Positions 1 through 8,402 of a stretch of 19,008 nucleotides of DNA are shown here, piece after piece. Positions within the stretch are counted from its first letter, which is position 1. Each line of letters begins with the position of its first letter. The position numbers and the translations under genes were made by a program. This DNA comes from JBARCX01 sp049794535 (lineage in GTDB: Bacteria; Pseudomonadota; Gammaproteobacteria; Xanthomonadales; Rhodanobacteraceae): contig JBARCX010000408.1 in NCBI GenBank assembly GCA_049794535.1, positions 1 to 19,008 of the forward strand. Direction: 5' to 3'. The notes below the pieces were generated by a model. That model had not been told where the DNA came from and ran no database searches. It worked only from the letters and a program-made list of their open reading frames with translations.

Positions 1-198
1 CAGTCTTCATTGCCGTAACTGAAACTCTTGAAGAAGGAGGAGGAGGTGAGGCAAGCACTCACCCCCTCCCAGCCTCCCCCTGCAAGCAGGGGGAGGAGCT
101 AGCTCGCGTTGCTGAAGCTCAATGCCCATCAGGTCACATCAACGCCTTGCCCCGGCCTGCGCCGAGGTAATACCGAAACTAATGCCTGCACATGACGA
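1..198. repeat. Intergenic stretch with a REP-like palindrome
   Basis: No coding region is supported here. Positions 77-100 form a perfect palindrome: CCTCCCCCTGC and GCAGGGGGAGG around a 2-base centre. It is preceded by a C-rich flank (59-76) typical of dispersed REP-like repeats. A short GGA-rich run sits at 33-48. The stretch lies downstream of the last gene of the minus-strand locus, so the palindrome could help end that transcript, but no T-tract follows the stem on the minus strand. The repeat call is seen; the terminator role is inference. Confidence 0.5.
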
Positions 199-555
199 TC
201 AATGCACACCGATCGGCATACCAAACAATGGAGGCGGCGGAGCCGGCGGTGGACGCTGTGGATAAGCGGATTTTCCGAGGTTGTCGCCCATGCGATGGCT
301 TAACGCGGAAAAGTTGAATTGTCCGAGCTGCTGATTGCTGGGCGCGCTCGTCACAGCATCAAGCTGCAGCTGTGGCCCTGGTGTCGTATTCACAACCGAG
401 GCCAGGTGCTGATTCAGGCAGGCATAGGAAAGCGCGCGATGATCGTTAACGGTCACGTCAACGCAAGGCGCGCTTGTTGCCGCTGGTTTCGTCTGCGCCA
501 TGACCGGCGCAGACGTTAAGCAGAAAATACTTAATAACAGTATGGATGGCCGCAT
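199..555 (-). CDS. Small secreted protein of unknown function
   Basis: A 118-residue product, not assigned to a named family. Residues 1-20 are a clear signal peptide ending in PVMA-Q. The mature part has two cysteines, in APCVDV and SYACLN, which could form a disulfide. It ends in a proline-rich segment (PPPAPPPPLFG). The ATG at 555 is chosen because an AGGGTG element lies 8 bases upstream and because the signal peptide begins there. A GTG at 582 in the same frame overlaps the previous stop by one base and would add nine residues ahead of the signal peptide. It is the last gene of the minus-strand export operon, directly after the Skp-like gene, so a periplasmic or surface role within that system is likely. 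Its biochemical function cannot be told from sequence. Confidence 0.7.
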   Translation of the reverse strand: MRPSILLLSIFCLTSAPVMAQTKPAATSAPCVDVTVNDHRALSYACLNQHLASVVNTTPGPQLQLDAVTSAPSNQQLGQFNFSALSHRMGDNLGKSAYPQRPPPAPPPPLFGMPIGVH

Positions 556-581
556 GACACGTACACCCTCGCAGGGATCCA

Positions 582-1196
582 CTATGGCGTTGTGCTGGTG
601 AGCGCACTAGAGGCGGGAAGCGTTTCCAAATTGAAGGAGATCGTGGTGACCTTCGCATCCAGGCCCTGCACGACGGCAGCAGTGATGTCATTGGCCATGT
701 TGCCACCCAGAACCGCATTGCGCCCCAATAGTAGACCGCAGTTCTTGTTGCGATACGCGCTGACGATCACCGGCTGCGCGTACTGCGCAATCTGATCCAT
801 GGCCTTTACGCGAGTCGCTTCCAGCTCCTTGCCGCGCAGTGTCTCGTCAGACTGCACGACCTGCATGCGTTGTGCCAACGCTTGCTCGCGTGACTGACGT
901 TGATCGGCTGGCAGCGAGGCGGCTTGTGAACGATACGCCTGCACGTCGGCGTCGATCGGTTTACGCTCCGCATCGATCTCGCCCTGGGCCTGTTGGGCCA
1001 ATTGCTTCAAGCGCGAAGAAGCGGCCACGCCGACCTTGGCGTTGGCGAAGATGGCTTCGCGGGATAGCAAGCAAACGCCCTGCACAAGCGGACCATCCAG
1101 CGGCATGTTGTTGCTGGCTTGAGCATGCACGGCAACGCTCGGCACGCTCGCCAGAGACATAGCGACAAGAGTCATCAGGGTGCGATCGATACGCAT
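582..1196 (-). CDS. Skp/OmpH-like periplasmic chaperone
   Basis: A 204-residue protein with a signal peptide (residues 1-25, ending VAVHA-Q). The core is helical and charged, about residues 45-150, with the Gln/Glu/Arg pattern of OmpH/Skp proteins. It starts with a short strand segment (GVCLLSREAIF) and continues with the family-like NAKVG and A-x-SSRLKQL segments. Skp is a trimeric periplasmic holdase that carries unfolded outer-membrane proteins to the Bam complex. The housekeeping skp gene normally sits beside bamA and lpxD, so a copy here is probably dedicated to the beta-barrel proteins of this locus (the TpsB transporter and the porin). The start is firm: AAGGA lies 6 bases before the ATG. 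A 147-bp gap separates it from the upstream coiled-coil gene. Family is fairly sure; the dedicated role is inference. Confidence 0.75.
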   Translation of the reverse strand: MRIDRTLMTLVAMSLASVPSVAVHAQASNNMPLDGPLVQGVCLLSREAIFANAKVGVAASSRLKQLAQQAQGEIDAERKPIDADVQAYRSQAASLPADQRQSREQALAQRMQVVQSDETLRGKELEATRVKAMDQIAQYAQPVIVSAYRNKNCGLLLGRNAVLGGNMANDITAAVVQGLDAKVTTISFNLETLPASSALTSTTP

Positions 1197-1294
1197 GGTG
1201 GATCCTTACGTGGCATGGATAGGCGAATCGGAATGAGTGCTCTCTCGTTGTTCCGGTAAAAGTCGGGATAACGGAGTAATGAGCTTTGTGCTTT

Positions 1295-1315
1295 GCTCGT
1301 CGTCCCTGCGCAGGC
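1295..1315 (+). repeat. Solo copy of the GCTCGTCRTYCC repeat end
   Basis: This 21-base segment, within the 147-bp gap before the Skp-like gene, matches the end sequences of the two composite elements at 9076-9281 and 13344-13650 (consensus GCTCGTC, A/G, T, T/C, CC, N, GCG, T/C, AGGC). There is no inverted partner nearby, so it looks like a solo end or a remnant. Confidence 0.6.
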
Positions 1316-1343
1316 ACTAAGAACCTGTTTGGCAGCTCTGCAA

Positions 1344-1970
1344 TCACGGTTTCTTGCTAACTACAGCACGTGGGTCATAGCGTTGTTGATACAGCTGGTC
1401 GCCATACGCTTGCGCCGCGTTCTCAAGCTTTACGCGTTCCGACGCCGCAAACGGTTCGCGACTGGCTAGCACTGTGCCAACCGTCACGTGGCTATACGCA
1501 TCGAGAATCTCATTGCCGATCTTGTACAGCTGCTGGTTCTTCGCTGTGCAGGTTGCCACCTGCCCCTGCGATGCGCTCAGCTGCGTGGTCAGATCAGTGC
1601 CGCGACCTTCCTGCGCCCGCTCTTTGGTATGGGCATCGGCTACCTCTTTTTGCAGCTGCTGCACTTGCGTCTCAGCCTGCTCACGCGCGGCGCGCTCGGA
1701 AGCGAGTGCCGATGCGTCTTGCGACGATGCTGAGTGATTCTTGCTCAACTCGGCCTTGGTGCTATCCAGTGCTTTACGCGCAGCATCACGGTCCTGCTCC
1801 AGCTGAGTCTTTTGCGCCTGCCATTGCGCTTGCTGACTTTGCAGATCCTGCAGTTGACCGCGCGCGTCGGCCAGCTGCGAGCGCAACTGTTCTTCCAGCG
1901 TTTGTGCACTCGCGTGCGTAGCCATCAGTAACGCACACAGGATACTGACGCTCATCATTAGACGTTTCAT
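1344..1970 (-). CDS. Secreted coiled-coil protein
   Basis: A 208-residue exported protein. The signal peptide covers residues 1-22 (THASA-Q). Residues about 24-140 form a continuous Gln/Ala/Glu/Lys-rich coiled coil. The C-terminal part is not coiled coil and holds a single cysteine (QVATCTAKN) followed by a conserved-looking helix (QLYKIGNEILDAYSH). It belongs to no family I can name with certainty. The start is supported by GAGGA 7 bases before the ATG. That element overlaps the TGA of the porin gene, so the two are probably translationally coupled. Its place between porin and chaperone genes suggests a periplasmic tether or adaptor for the envelope complex; that role is inference. Confidence 0.7.
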   Translation of the reverse strand: MKRLMMSVSILCALLMATHASAQTLEEQLRSQLADARGQLQDLQSQQAQWQAQKTQLEQDRDAARKALDSTKAELSKNHSASSQDASALASERAAREQAETQVQQLQKEVADAHTKERAQEGRGTDLTTQLSASQGQVATCTAKNQQLYKIGNEILDAYSHVTVGTVLASREPFAASERVKLENAAQAYGDQLYQQRYDPRAVVSKKP

Positions 1971-1980
1971 CAGGTCATCC

Positions 1981-3753
1981 TCAGAACTTCGTGCTGATCT
2001 CGAGTTGCACTACGTCGATGGCGAATGGAGGGCCATAGACCTGTTTGGCATCGTAATAGCGTGCCGATACCCAGGTGCGATCCGCGATGCCGTAGTCGGC
2101 GGTGAAAATGAAGCCCTTGGCGTTGGTGCCGCCGAGGTGGAAGTTCTGATCGGTCAAGCCGTCGAGCATCGCATCAGGCTGTAGGTACTTGTAGCCCAGC
2201 GCGATATTCCATTCGTTGGCTGCCATCGGATGCGGATTGCCGATAATGCCGCGAAGCAGCCAGCCGACCGGGCCGCTCTTGTAGGGACCTTGAGTGGTTG
2301 GAGTGGGGCCACTTTGATAGTTGTTGACCGGAACGCCCAGTCCATCCGAATAGCGGTCGAACGCATCACGTGCGTGATAGGCCATGTTGCGCTCGTATTC
2401 CGCCTGGATTTCCATCGGCGTCTCGCCGATCTTGAAATCGATCTTATTGGTCAGATCGGCGATGTGATAGTTGTACGACAGGCCGACGAACTGCGGCTGC
2501 GAGTAGTTATCCGGCGACGATTGTGAAGGAAGGATGTCGCGCAGCAGGAACACCGTATTGCCCCACTGCATATAGTCGGGCGCGGTATCGTCGGTGCTGC
2601 AGTAATTGATGCCGCTGTAGATCTTGCATGGCGCGGAGAGTTGCCCACGCATTTGGTCGAAGTAGTAGTAGGCCAGCGCAGCCTTCCAGCTTGCGTCGTT
2701 GGCGAACTCCCACTTGAAGCCGATCTGCGCGGCACTCATCCATCGGCTGTCGGAGTATTTATTGTTGCTGTAAGCCTCGGCAGGGGATTCGTTGCCGGTG
2801 GTACCGCCGGTGTACTGAATCGGGAACGCACCCACGGTCGCGAAGGAAGTCAGTTCGTCGGTAAACGGCAGTTCGCCGTGGCCGGCGACACCGTCGAAAT
2901 TCAGTTCGGTGGAATAGATCAGGTCGGTGGTCATGAACGGCGGTGGCATGCGGCCAGCGGTGAACGACAGATCCTTGTTCGGCTGCCAGCGTATCCACGC
3001 CTGATCCAACCAGATGTCTTTCTTGATCAAGCCACCGCCGAGCGTCTGCGTGGTCGACACGGGATTGTTGTCGCCGCCGGAACCGATGCGTACGCCTGCC
3101 GTAACGGTATCGCCGAGCTTCACGTCCATGCCGATATGCGCCTGCAGGCGCAGCATGTTCGGGCGATTCTGGGTCGAATTGAGAATCGGTGGATACACGC
3201 CCGCCGTCGACGGGTTGATATCGAATGGGCCGTTACGGTTGAGCGCGCCGTAGTCAATGAAGTCGTTCGCGTTATTGCGACTGTAGAGCCAGGATTCATC
3301 GCGCACGTGCACGTCGCCGTACCAGCTGATGCGATCGAGCCAACCCGGCAGCGCATTGGGTTCTGCCCAATGCTCCGTCTTGGCTTGGGCGATCACTTCC
3401 TGCTTTACCTGATCGCGAATTTCGTTGCGCACGCTCTGCGGCACATAGGTGACGCGCACATCGCCAGGCTGCGCACCGTCGGTTACGGGTACTGCCGCCG
3501 GCGCGGCCGCGGCGACGCTACGTGCCTGCGCGGCTTCATCGTTGGCTTGCTTGAGTAGGCCATTCGCGTCGGATTGACTGATCAAACCCTTTTTCACCAT
3601 CAACCGAATCAGATTGACGGTGGCATTGGGGGACGGCGCCGCGTCCTGCGCGAACACCGAAACGGCGCTCCCACCCAGCAGCAAGCCGACTGCAATGCAC
3701 AGCATCCTCATGCGAGGACGTTGCGCATTTCGTGAGGCAATTTGAGACTTCAT
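1981..3753 (-). CDS. Putative outer-membrane porin (Porin_5-like)
   Basis: A 590-residue protein resembling the 'putative porin' family. After the signal peptide (through about residue 36, SVFA-Q) comes a short helical segment, NLIRLMVKKGLISQSDANGL, typical of the N-terminus of these porins. A predicted periplasmic helical linker follows (residues 70-125), then a long barrel region with alternating aromatic strands (GDVHVRDESW, ADYGIADRTWVSARYY). The chain ends in VVQLEISTKF, with the terminal Phe that the Bam complex recognises. The ATG at 3753 is chosen over longer in-frame starts at 3792 and 3987 because GGAG lies 6 bases upstream and because the longest version would overlap the TonB-like gene. 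It follows the TonB-like gene after 59 bases. The solute is unknown. In this context it may be a TonB-system-linked channel; that link is inference. Confidence 0.82.
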   Translation of the reverse strand: MKSQIASRNAQRPRMRMLCIAVGLLLGGSAVSVFAQDAAPSPNATVNLIRLMVKKGLISQSDANGLLKQANDEAAQARSVAAAAPAAVPVTDGAQPGDVRVTYVPQSVRNEIRDQVKQEVIAQAKTEHWAEPNALPGWLDRISWYGDVHVRDESWLYSRNNANDFIDYGALNRNGPFDINPSTAGVYPPILNSTQNRPNMLRLQAHIGMDVKLGDTVTAGVRIGSGGDNNPVSTTQTLGGGLIKKDIWLDQAWIRWQPNKDLSFTAGRMPPPFMTTDLIYSTELNFDGVAGHGELPFTDELTSFATVGAFPIQYTGGTTGNESPAEAYSNNKYSDSRWMSAAQIGFKWEFANDASWKAALAYYYFDQMRGQLSAPCKIYSGINYCSTDDTAPDYMQWGNTVFLLRDILPSQSSPDNYSQPQFVGLSYNYHIADLTNKIDFKIGETPMEIQAEYERNMAYHARDAFDRYSDGLGVPVNNYQSGPTPTTQGPYKSGPVGWLLRGIIGNPHPMAANEWNIALGYKYLQPDAMLDGLTDQNFHLGGTNAKGFIFTADYGIADRTWVSARYYDAKQVYGPPFAIDVVQLEISTKF

Positions 3754-3812
3754 TACATTCTCCGATACGGTTTTGCTGCTTGCTGGTTGCATGAATAATT
3801 CTGTGTACGGCT

Positions 3813-4487
3813 TCAGCCGGGGCGATAGCCGCGCATGGCGACACGCACCGGCATGCCCAAACTGGGTGGCGGCGGCGTATCGATATGCACGCCGCGCAAG
3901 ACATCGATCAGCGCATGATCGGTTGCCTGTGCACCGCTGGAATTGATGAGTTCCGCGCGTGTCACCGCGCCTTCGGGCGACAACCAAAGATTGACGCGCA
4001 CTTCAAACACGAGGCGACGCGTGCGATCGTCGTGCTGGATCGCCTCCTGCAGCGCGTAGCTCAGGTATTGCTCGTAAGAGCCGCCACCCGTGCCGGTGCC
4101 ACCGCCACTACCCACCATGCCGCCGCCCTCGCCCGCGCCGATGTTGAACGAGTCGTTGCCTGCCTGCGCCGGCCCATTGATGGTGATCTGCTTGGCGACA
4201 TCGGGCGCCTGCTTCGGCGCCTCAACGGGCTTCAACGGTTCAGCCGGTTTGGGAATGTCTTGCTTGGTTTCCTCGACCTTTTTCGGCTCCGGCGGCTTTT
4301 CCTTCGGCGGCGGAGGTGGTGGCAACGGCGTGATCGTGGCGATGCGTGGTGCAGATCGGCGCGTGCCGACCTGATCGCTCGCCAACATCCAGATCAGCCA
4401 TGCCGCAGCCAACAACACCACGATGACGATGACGCGTCCGCGCCATCGCTGCCATCGGGTCTGTTCCGGGTAGTCGGGCTCAAACAT
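3813..4487 (-). CDS. TonB-like energy transducer
   Basis: A 224-residue protein with TonB architecture. It has a short cytoplasmic N-terminus rich in Arg and Trp, one transmembrane helix (residues 18-36), a periplasmic Pro/Lys/Glu-rich spacer (54-95, including a run of seven prolines), a Gly/Ser-rich hinge (109-136) and a C-terminal TonB-like alpha/beta domain (138-224). TonB proteins couple the inner-membrane ExbB/ExbD proton channel to outer-membrane partners. The gene lies 9 bases after exbD, so the three genes are an obvious operon. One oddity is that the transmembrane helix has no His or Ser, although E. coli TonB needs a His in its helix. The domain is shorter and more divergent than classical TonB, so it may serve one dedicated partner. 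The N-terminal MFEPDY start is the only in-frame ATG before the helix. Confidence 0.85.
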   Translation of the reverse strand: MFEPDYPEQTRWQRWRGRVIVIVVLLAAAWLIWMLASDQVGTRRSAPRIATITPLPPPPPPKEKPPEPKKVEETKQDIPKPAEPLKPVEAPKQAPDVAKQITINGPAQAGNDSFNIGAGEGGGMVGSGGGTGTGGGSYEQYLSYALQEAIQHDDRTRRLVFEVRVNLWLSPEGAVTRAELINSSGAQATDHALIDVLRGVHIDTPPPPSLGMPVRVAMRGYRPG

Positions 4488-4496
4488 CTCGGGGGC

Positions 4497-4901
4497 TCAC
4501 GTCGGTTGCTTGCCGGTCACGAGACCGACTTGCGAGAGATCGAGACGACGCAGCAGATCGAGAATGTCGATCACCTTCTGGTACTGCACGTTGGAATCGC
4601 CTTTCACGATGACCGGGAAATCAGGCGTCAGCGCTTTCTGCTGGCGCAGTCGCTGTTCCAGCTCCGCGGTCGTGACCGGGAACGCATCCAGAAAAATCTG
4701 CCCGGTATCGGAAATGGTGATCGCCTTGGTCAGCGGTTTGGCCAAGCTGATCGACGCGCTGGCCTTGGGCAGATTGACCTTGACGCCCTGCACCGCCGCG
4801 GTGGTCATGATGATGAAGATCACCAGCAGCACGTACGCCAGATCCAGCATCGGCGTGATGTTGATGTCGTCGTAGGGCTTGTCGTCGTCTTGGACTTGCA
4901 T
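4497..4901 (-). CDS. exbD: ExbD/TolR-family biopolymer transport protein
   Basis: A 134-residue protein of normal ExbD length. It has a short cytoplasmic N-terminus, one transmembrane helix (about 19-38) and a periplasmic domain ending in LRRLDLSQVGLVTGK. The signature NITPMLDLAYVLLVIFIIM is present, with Asp20 in the position of the proton-carrying Asp25 of E. coli ExbD. ExbD forms the core inside the ExbB pentamer and passes proton-motive energy to TonB. Its ATG lies 3 bases after the stop of the ExbB-fusion gene, with GAGG 8 bases upstream inside the end of that gene, which points to translational coupling. The family is certain; the outer-membrane client of this complex is not known. Confidence 0.93.
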   Translation of the reverse strand: MQVQDDDKPYDDINITPMLDLAYVLLVIFIIMTTAAVQGVKVNLPKASASISLAKPLTKAITISDTGQIFLDAFPVTTAELEQRLRQQKALTPDFPVIVKGDSNVQYQKVIDILDLLRRLDLSQVGLVTGKQPT

Positions 4902-4904
4902 GAC

Positions 4905-6731
4905 TCAGCCCTCGACCGTGGATTGATCGATGGGCCGATGCAGCTCGGCCAGGCGGGTGACGAACTCATCCACGAACACCTGCATGTTCGCCGTCACTGA
5001 CTTGTTGCGCGTCAGCAGATAGTTGTAGCCAAACAACGCCGGGATAGCGACAAACAGGCCGGCGACAGTCGCGAGCAAGGCGGCGGAAATACCCGGCGCA
5101 ATCGCGTTGATGTTCACGTCGCCTGCCGCAGCGATGGCCGCGAAGGTAATCATCACGCCGACCACGGTGCCAAGCAGGCCAAGGAACGGGCCACCCGAGA
5201 TGGCGATGGTCAGCATCACCATCGAGCGCGACAGCGCCTGGTTTTCGCGTACCAGGGTGGAGTCCATCACCGCGCGAATCGCGTTGATGGATTCCGAGGC
5301 GATCACCAGGTGGCCCTGTGTATCGCGACGACGCCACACTTCTTTGGCACCGGTTTCGTAGAGGCGGTACAGCGACGAACTCGACAAGTCTTTCTTTACG
5401 GCAGGCGATATCTCATTGCTCGCCAAACCAAGCAAATTGCCGCCGAGCTCGCGATAGCGATGCAGGAAACGTTCGTTGGCATTGATGACCAGTGAAACGT
5501 AACTACCGCGCTGCCACATCACCAGCCAGGAGACCAGCGCCATGATCATCAATACCCCGATGACGACCCATGCATCTATCGTCACCGACTTGACGATGAT
5601 GCCGAAGTAGCCGAAACCGAAGCCGGATTTCTTTTCGTCTTCGCCGTAGGCAATGAGCTTCGATTCCGCGCCTTGCGACATCGCGTCGGCAGCGATCACG
5701 GTCGCCGGGCGTGCCACGCGCGAAAGGCGTAGTTCGTCCATCTGCCCCACGAAGGATGCATAGGGCACAGCTGCGGTGGCAATCGACGCGGCAGTCGACG
5801 GCACGTCGCCGCCCACGGTGGCGCTACCGCTCAGTGCGGGCAATGCTGCGGATAGGTTGGCATAGGCACGGCCATCGACATAAAGCACCACCTGACCGCC
5901 AGTAGCCGTTACCGCCAGGTGAGTCCACTGGCCTGGCTTCAACGGTTGACCCGCCACACTGCGTTGCGGCTGGGTGCCGCCATTCACTTCAACGAACGGT
6001 GCACCGCCATCCATACCGATCAGCAGCGCCTTGCCGTCCTGACGATGGCCGTAGATCAGGGTAGTCGTCGTCGGCAGTGCATCCAGCTTGATCCACGTAC
6101 TGAAGGTAAAGCTGCCCCCGTCCTTGACGTCTAGCGATGAGCTGGCCGGAAGCGTGAGCACGGTCGAACCATCGAAACGCGCCGCGCCACCCGCGATGCC
6201 GCCATCCGTAACCCGTACCGCCCCGCTCAGCGCATTGTTGCCGTACGCGGTGGCATCGGTAGGCGGCATGCCGGTCTGCTCATCGAAGTGATAGACCAGC
6301 GTGTAATCGGCATCGAACGTGGCAGGGCCACTACTCATGCCCGGCGCCTTGGCGTTGCCGTAGTACATCCAGACGGTCTGCTGACCGTTGGCCGGCAGCT
6401 CCGGCACATCGAGCCAGATCTGCGCCACGCCCATCACGGGATCGAAGCTTTCGATCTGGTAGTTCAACGGCGTTTTGCCATCGCTACCGATAAAGCGCAG
6501 ATCCGTGCCGGTCTTGGTCACGCCATCGAACTGGAAGTTACCGGGGTGCAGGCGGATCAACAGCGGCATGCGTCCTGCCGACTGCGTGATGTTGGCACCC
6601 TTGCTGGTGGTATCCAGCGTGATGGGCTTTCGGTACGACCAGTCGTCGTTCCACCACGAAGCCTCGCTGGCGGCGCTCAATCGCGGCAGCAGCATGAGGC
6701 ACAGTGCGCATACATAGATGAAATACCGCAT
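4905..6731 (-). CDS. DUF2341-LamG-ExbB/MotA/TolQ fusion protein
   Basis: A 608-residue fusion. Residues 1-21 are a signal peptide. A periplasmic WWNDDWSYRKPITLD segment and DUF2341 domain (about 25-140) lead into a LamG/concanavalin-like jelly roll (about 143-345, ending FVGQMDELRLSRVARP). A transmembrane helix follows (386-406), then a cytoplasmic stretch, then the MotA/TolQ/ExbB proton-channel domain with two helices (503-531 and 547-572). ExbB pentamers with ExbD convert proton flow into motion of a TonB partner. The normal ExbB motif G-T-V-x-G is present (521-525), but where ExbB/TolQ have Glu in P-G-I-A-E-A-L this protein has Ala550 (PGISAAL). The large LamG-type periplasmic head could bind glycans or protein and gate the motor. 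It starts 54 bases after the TpsB gene and has AGGGG 10 bases upstream. Domain calls are sure; the function of the head is inference. Confidence 0.9.
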   Translation of the reverse strand: MRYFIYVCALCLMLLPRLSAASEASWWNDDWSYRKPITLDTTSKGANITQSAGRMPLLIRLHPGNFQFDGVTKTGTDLRFIGSDGKTPLNYQIESFDPVMGVAQIWLDVPELPANGQQTVWMYYGNAKAPGMSSGPATFDADYTLVYHFDEQTGMPPTDATAYGNNALSGAVRVTDGGIAGGAARFDGSTVLTLPASSSLDVKDGGSFTFSTWIKLDALPTTTTLIYGHRQDGKALLIGMDGGAPFVEVNGGTQPQRSVAGQPLKPGQWTHLAVTATGGQVVLYVDGRAYANLSAALPALSGSATVGGDVPSTAASIATAAVPYASFVGQMDELRLSRVARPATVIAADAMSQGAESKLIAYGEDEKKSGFGFGYFGIIVKSVTIDAWVVIGVLMIMALVSWLVMWQRGSYVSLVINANERFLHRYRELGGNLLGLASNEISPAVKKDLSSSSLYRLYETGAKEVWRRRDTQGHLVIASESINAIRAVMDSTLVRENQALSRSMVMLTIAISGGPFLGLLGTVVGVMITFAAIAAAGDVNINAIAPGISAALLATVAGLFVAIPALFGYNYLLTRNKSVTANMQVFVDEFVTRLAELHRPIDQSTVEG

Positions 6732-6785
6732 GATCGTTGAACCCCTATCCGGATAGTGCGAAGTAGTTATTGCATCGGCGCCGCG

Positions 6786-8402
6786 TCAGAGCCCGGCCTT
6801 GACGCTGAACAGCAGGTGTCCGTCATGCGCCTTGGTTTCCACGCCGTTTTTCAGCGGGTAGGCGTATTCCAGCGTGCCGTTCAAGTAATGGAAAATGGTG
6901 AACTGCGTACCGACGCCCGTACTCAGCAGCGTGAAGCGGCTGTGTTGTTCGGGTAGCGGATCGATCATCATCAGTCGTGCGCCGTCGACGAACACGTGGA
7001 AGCGCCAGTCGTCCGCGAACGAGCCCAGCCATGAATGAATCGATGGCGTGCGCATTTCGACTGATGCGATGGCGCCGTTGTCAGCCGTGTCTTCTGCCGA
7101 CAGATAACCGCGCACGGTGCTCATGCCGCCCGCCGCGAACTGTTCGCTGGAAACCAGCGGAGAGTCCGTCGCCTGCGCGCTAGCACGTGTTGCTAGCGCG
7201 AAACCCTCGGGAAGATTGCGGACATAGTTAAAGTCCAGATGCAGGTCGGCGAAGTTGTCGCGCGCGTTGTAACGCTGGTTGTCGAACGCCGCATTGGCGC
7301 TGCCCATACCACGCCAGCCAAAGTTGCCGGTGAGCGTGAAGCTGGAGGTGGATGTATCGCGGATGCGCTGACCCGTGTAAGCAGCCGACAACGGGTAATA
7401 CGTTAGCGGCGCTTCTGTGGTTACCCCAGCCAACGTAATGTTCTGGTCGAAATGTTTGCGACTGATGCCGATGGATACCATCTGCGTGTAGTCGCCGAGC
7501 ACCGGCAAGGTCTTGGTCGCTTGCATGCTGACCGCATTGCCCTTGCCAAGTACGGTGGTGCCGCCCAGCGTGTTGGCATTGCTATTGGACTTGTAGGCCG
7601 AGCCGAGCAGGCTCCAATCCGAATTCAGCGGTGCCAGGTAAGACAGCGCATACACTTCCGTCGCGCGTGGATCTTGCGGCGCCACGATGTACGAGGCCGA
7701 GATCGTCTGGCCCATTTGCCACAAGTTGTCGTAGCGAACATTCGCGACAGTGCGCAGATCCGGCGTATCCGCACTATGGTCGTTATTGACCTCGACACTG
7801 CCATGCAAGGGATAGGTGTCATCCACCTTGAGCGTGACGTCCATGGTCTGCGGCATGCTGCCTGGGCTCAGCAGCGGAACCACCTGCCTGCCTGGCTGGC
7901 GATTGAGGTCCGCTAGCTGTTGTTGCACCTGTGTGAAGTTGGGTACGGTGCCTTCGGCAAGCGCCGGCACGGCATCGCGAATCGCTTGGGGCGAATGGTA
8001 TTTCGCGCCCTGCACACGCATGCGGCCGATACTGTTCTCGACCACCTGCAGAACGATCACGCCGTCCTTCACTTGTTGCGGCGGCACTTCCACCACGACC
8101 GACTGAAAACCCTTGGATTGATACAGCTTCTGCAGTGCATCTTGCGCGGTATGCACATCCTTCATGCTGCGGCCGGGACCCAGGTACGGTTCAACCGAAC
8201 TCTCGATATCGAGATTGCCGAGCAGCGTATTGCCGCGCACGAGGTATTCGTTGATCTGAAAATTGGCAGGTGCCGCCGCCGGTGCAGGCGCTGCCTGGTT
8301 CTGTGCTTGTACGGATAACGGAAGCGCGAGTGCCAGGCCTACCAGCACGGCCAACGGGCGCTTCCGGCGCGCCTGAGCGCCAAATCCATTTCGTATGCTC
8401 AT
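6786..8402 (-). CDS. TpsB two-partner secretion transporter (FhaC/ShlB family)
   Basis: A 538-residue outer-membrane transporter of the Omp85/TpsB superfamily, normal in length. It has a signal peptide (through about residue 33, SVQA-Q), an Ala/Pro-rich linker, POTRA domain 1 (46-122), POTRA domain 2 (124-196) with the TpsB-like ADLNRQPGRQVVPLLSPG stretch, and a 16-stranded barrel (about 200-538). The Omp85 loop-6 motif VRGY is at residues 430-433. The late-barrel FVDGARL and STGVGTQF segments match family landmarks. TpsB proteins export one large beta-helical TpsA partner, usually encoded next door; none lies in this window. The gene heads the operon with ExbB, ExbD and TonB-like proteins, as PdtB does in Pseudomonas. 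It starts after a G-rich weak ribosome binding site. Confidence 0.92.
   Translation of the reverse strand: MSIRNGFGAQARRKRPLAVLVGLALALPLSVQAQNQAAPAPAAAPANFQINEYLVRGNTLLGNLDIESSVEPYLGPGRSMKDVHTAQDALQKLYQSKGFQSVVVEVPPQQVKDGVIVLQVVENSIGRMRVQGAKYHSPQAIRDAVPALAEGTVPNFTQVQQQLADLNRQPGRQVVPLLSPGSMPQTMDVTLKVDDTYPLHGSVEVNNDHSADTPDLRTVANVRYDNLWQMGQTISASYIVAPQDPRATEVYALSYLAPLNSDWSLLGSAYKSNSNANTLGGTTVLGKGNAVSMQATKTLPVLGDYTQMVSIGISRKHFDQNITLAGVTTEAPLTYYPLSAAYTGQRIRDTSTSSFTLTGNFGWRGMGSANAAFDNQRYNARDNFADLHLDFNYVRNLPEGFALATRASAQATDSPLVSSEQFAAGGMSTVRGYLSAEDTADNGAIASVEMRTPSIHSWLGSFADDWRFHVFVDGARLMMIDPLPEQHSRFTLLSTGVGTQFTIFHYLNGTLEYAYPLKNGVETKAHDGHLLFSVKAGL

Noticed and set aside
2641..5000. Long plus-strand open frames (305 and 371 codons)
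   Set aside because: They are antisense to the porin, TonB, ExbD and ExbB genes, have shadow-like composition rich in Arg and His, and match nothing.
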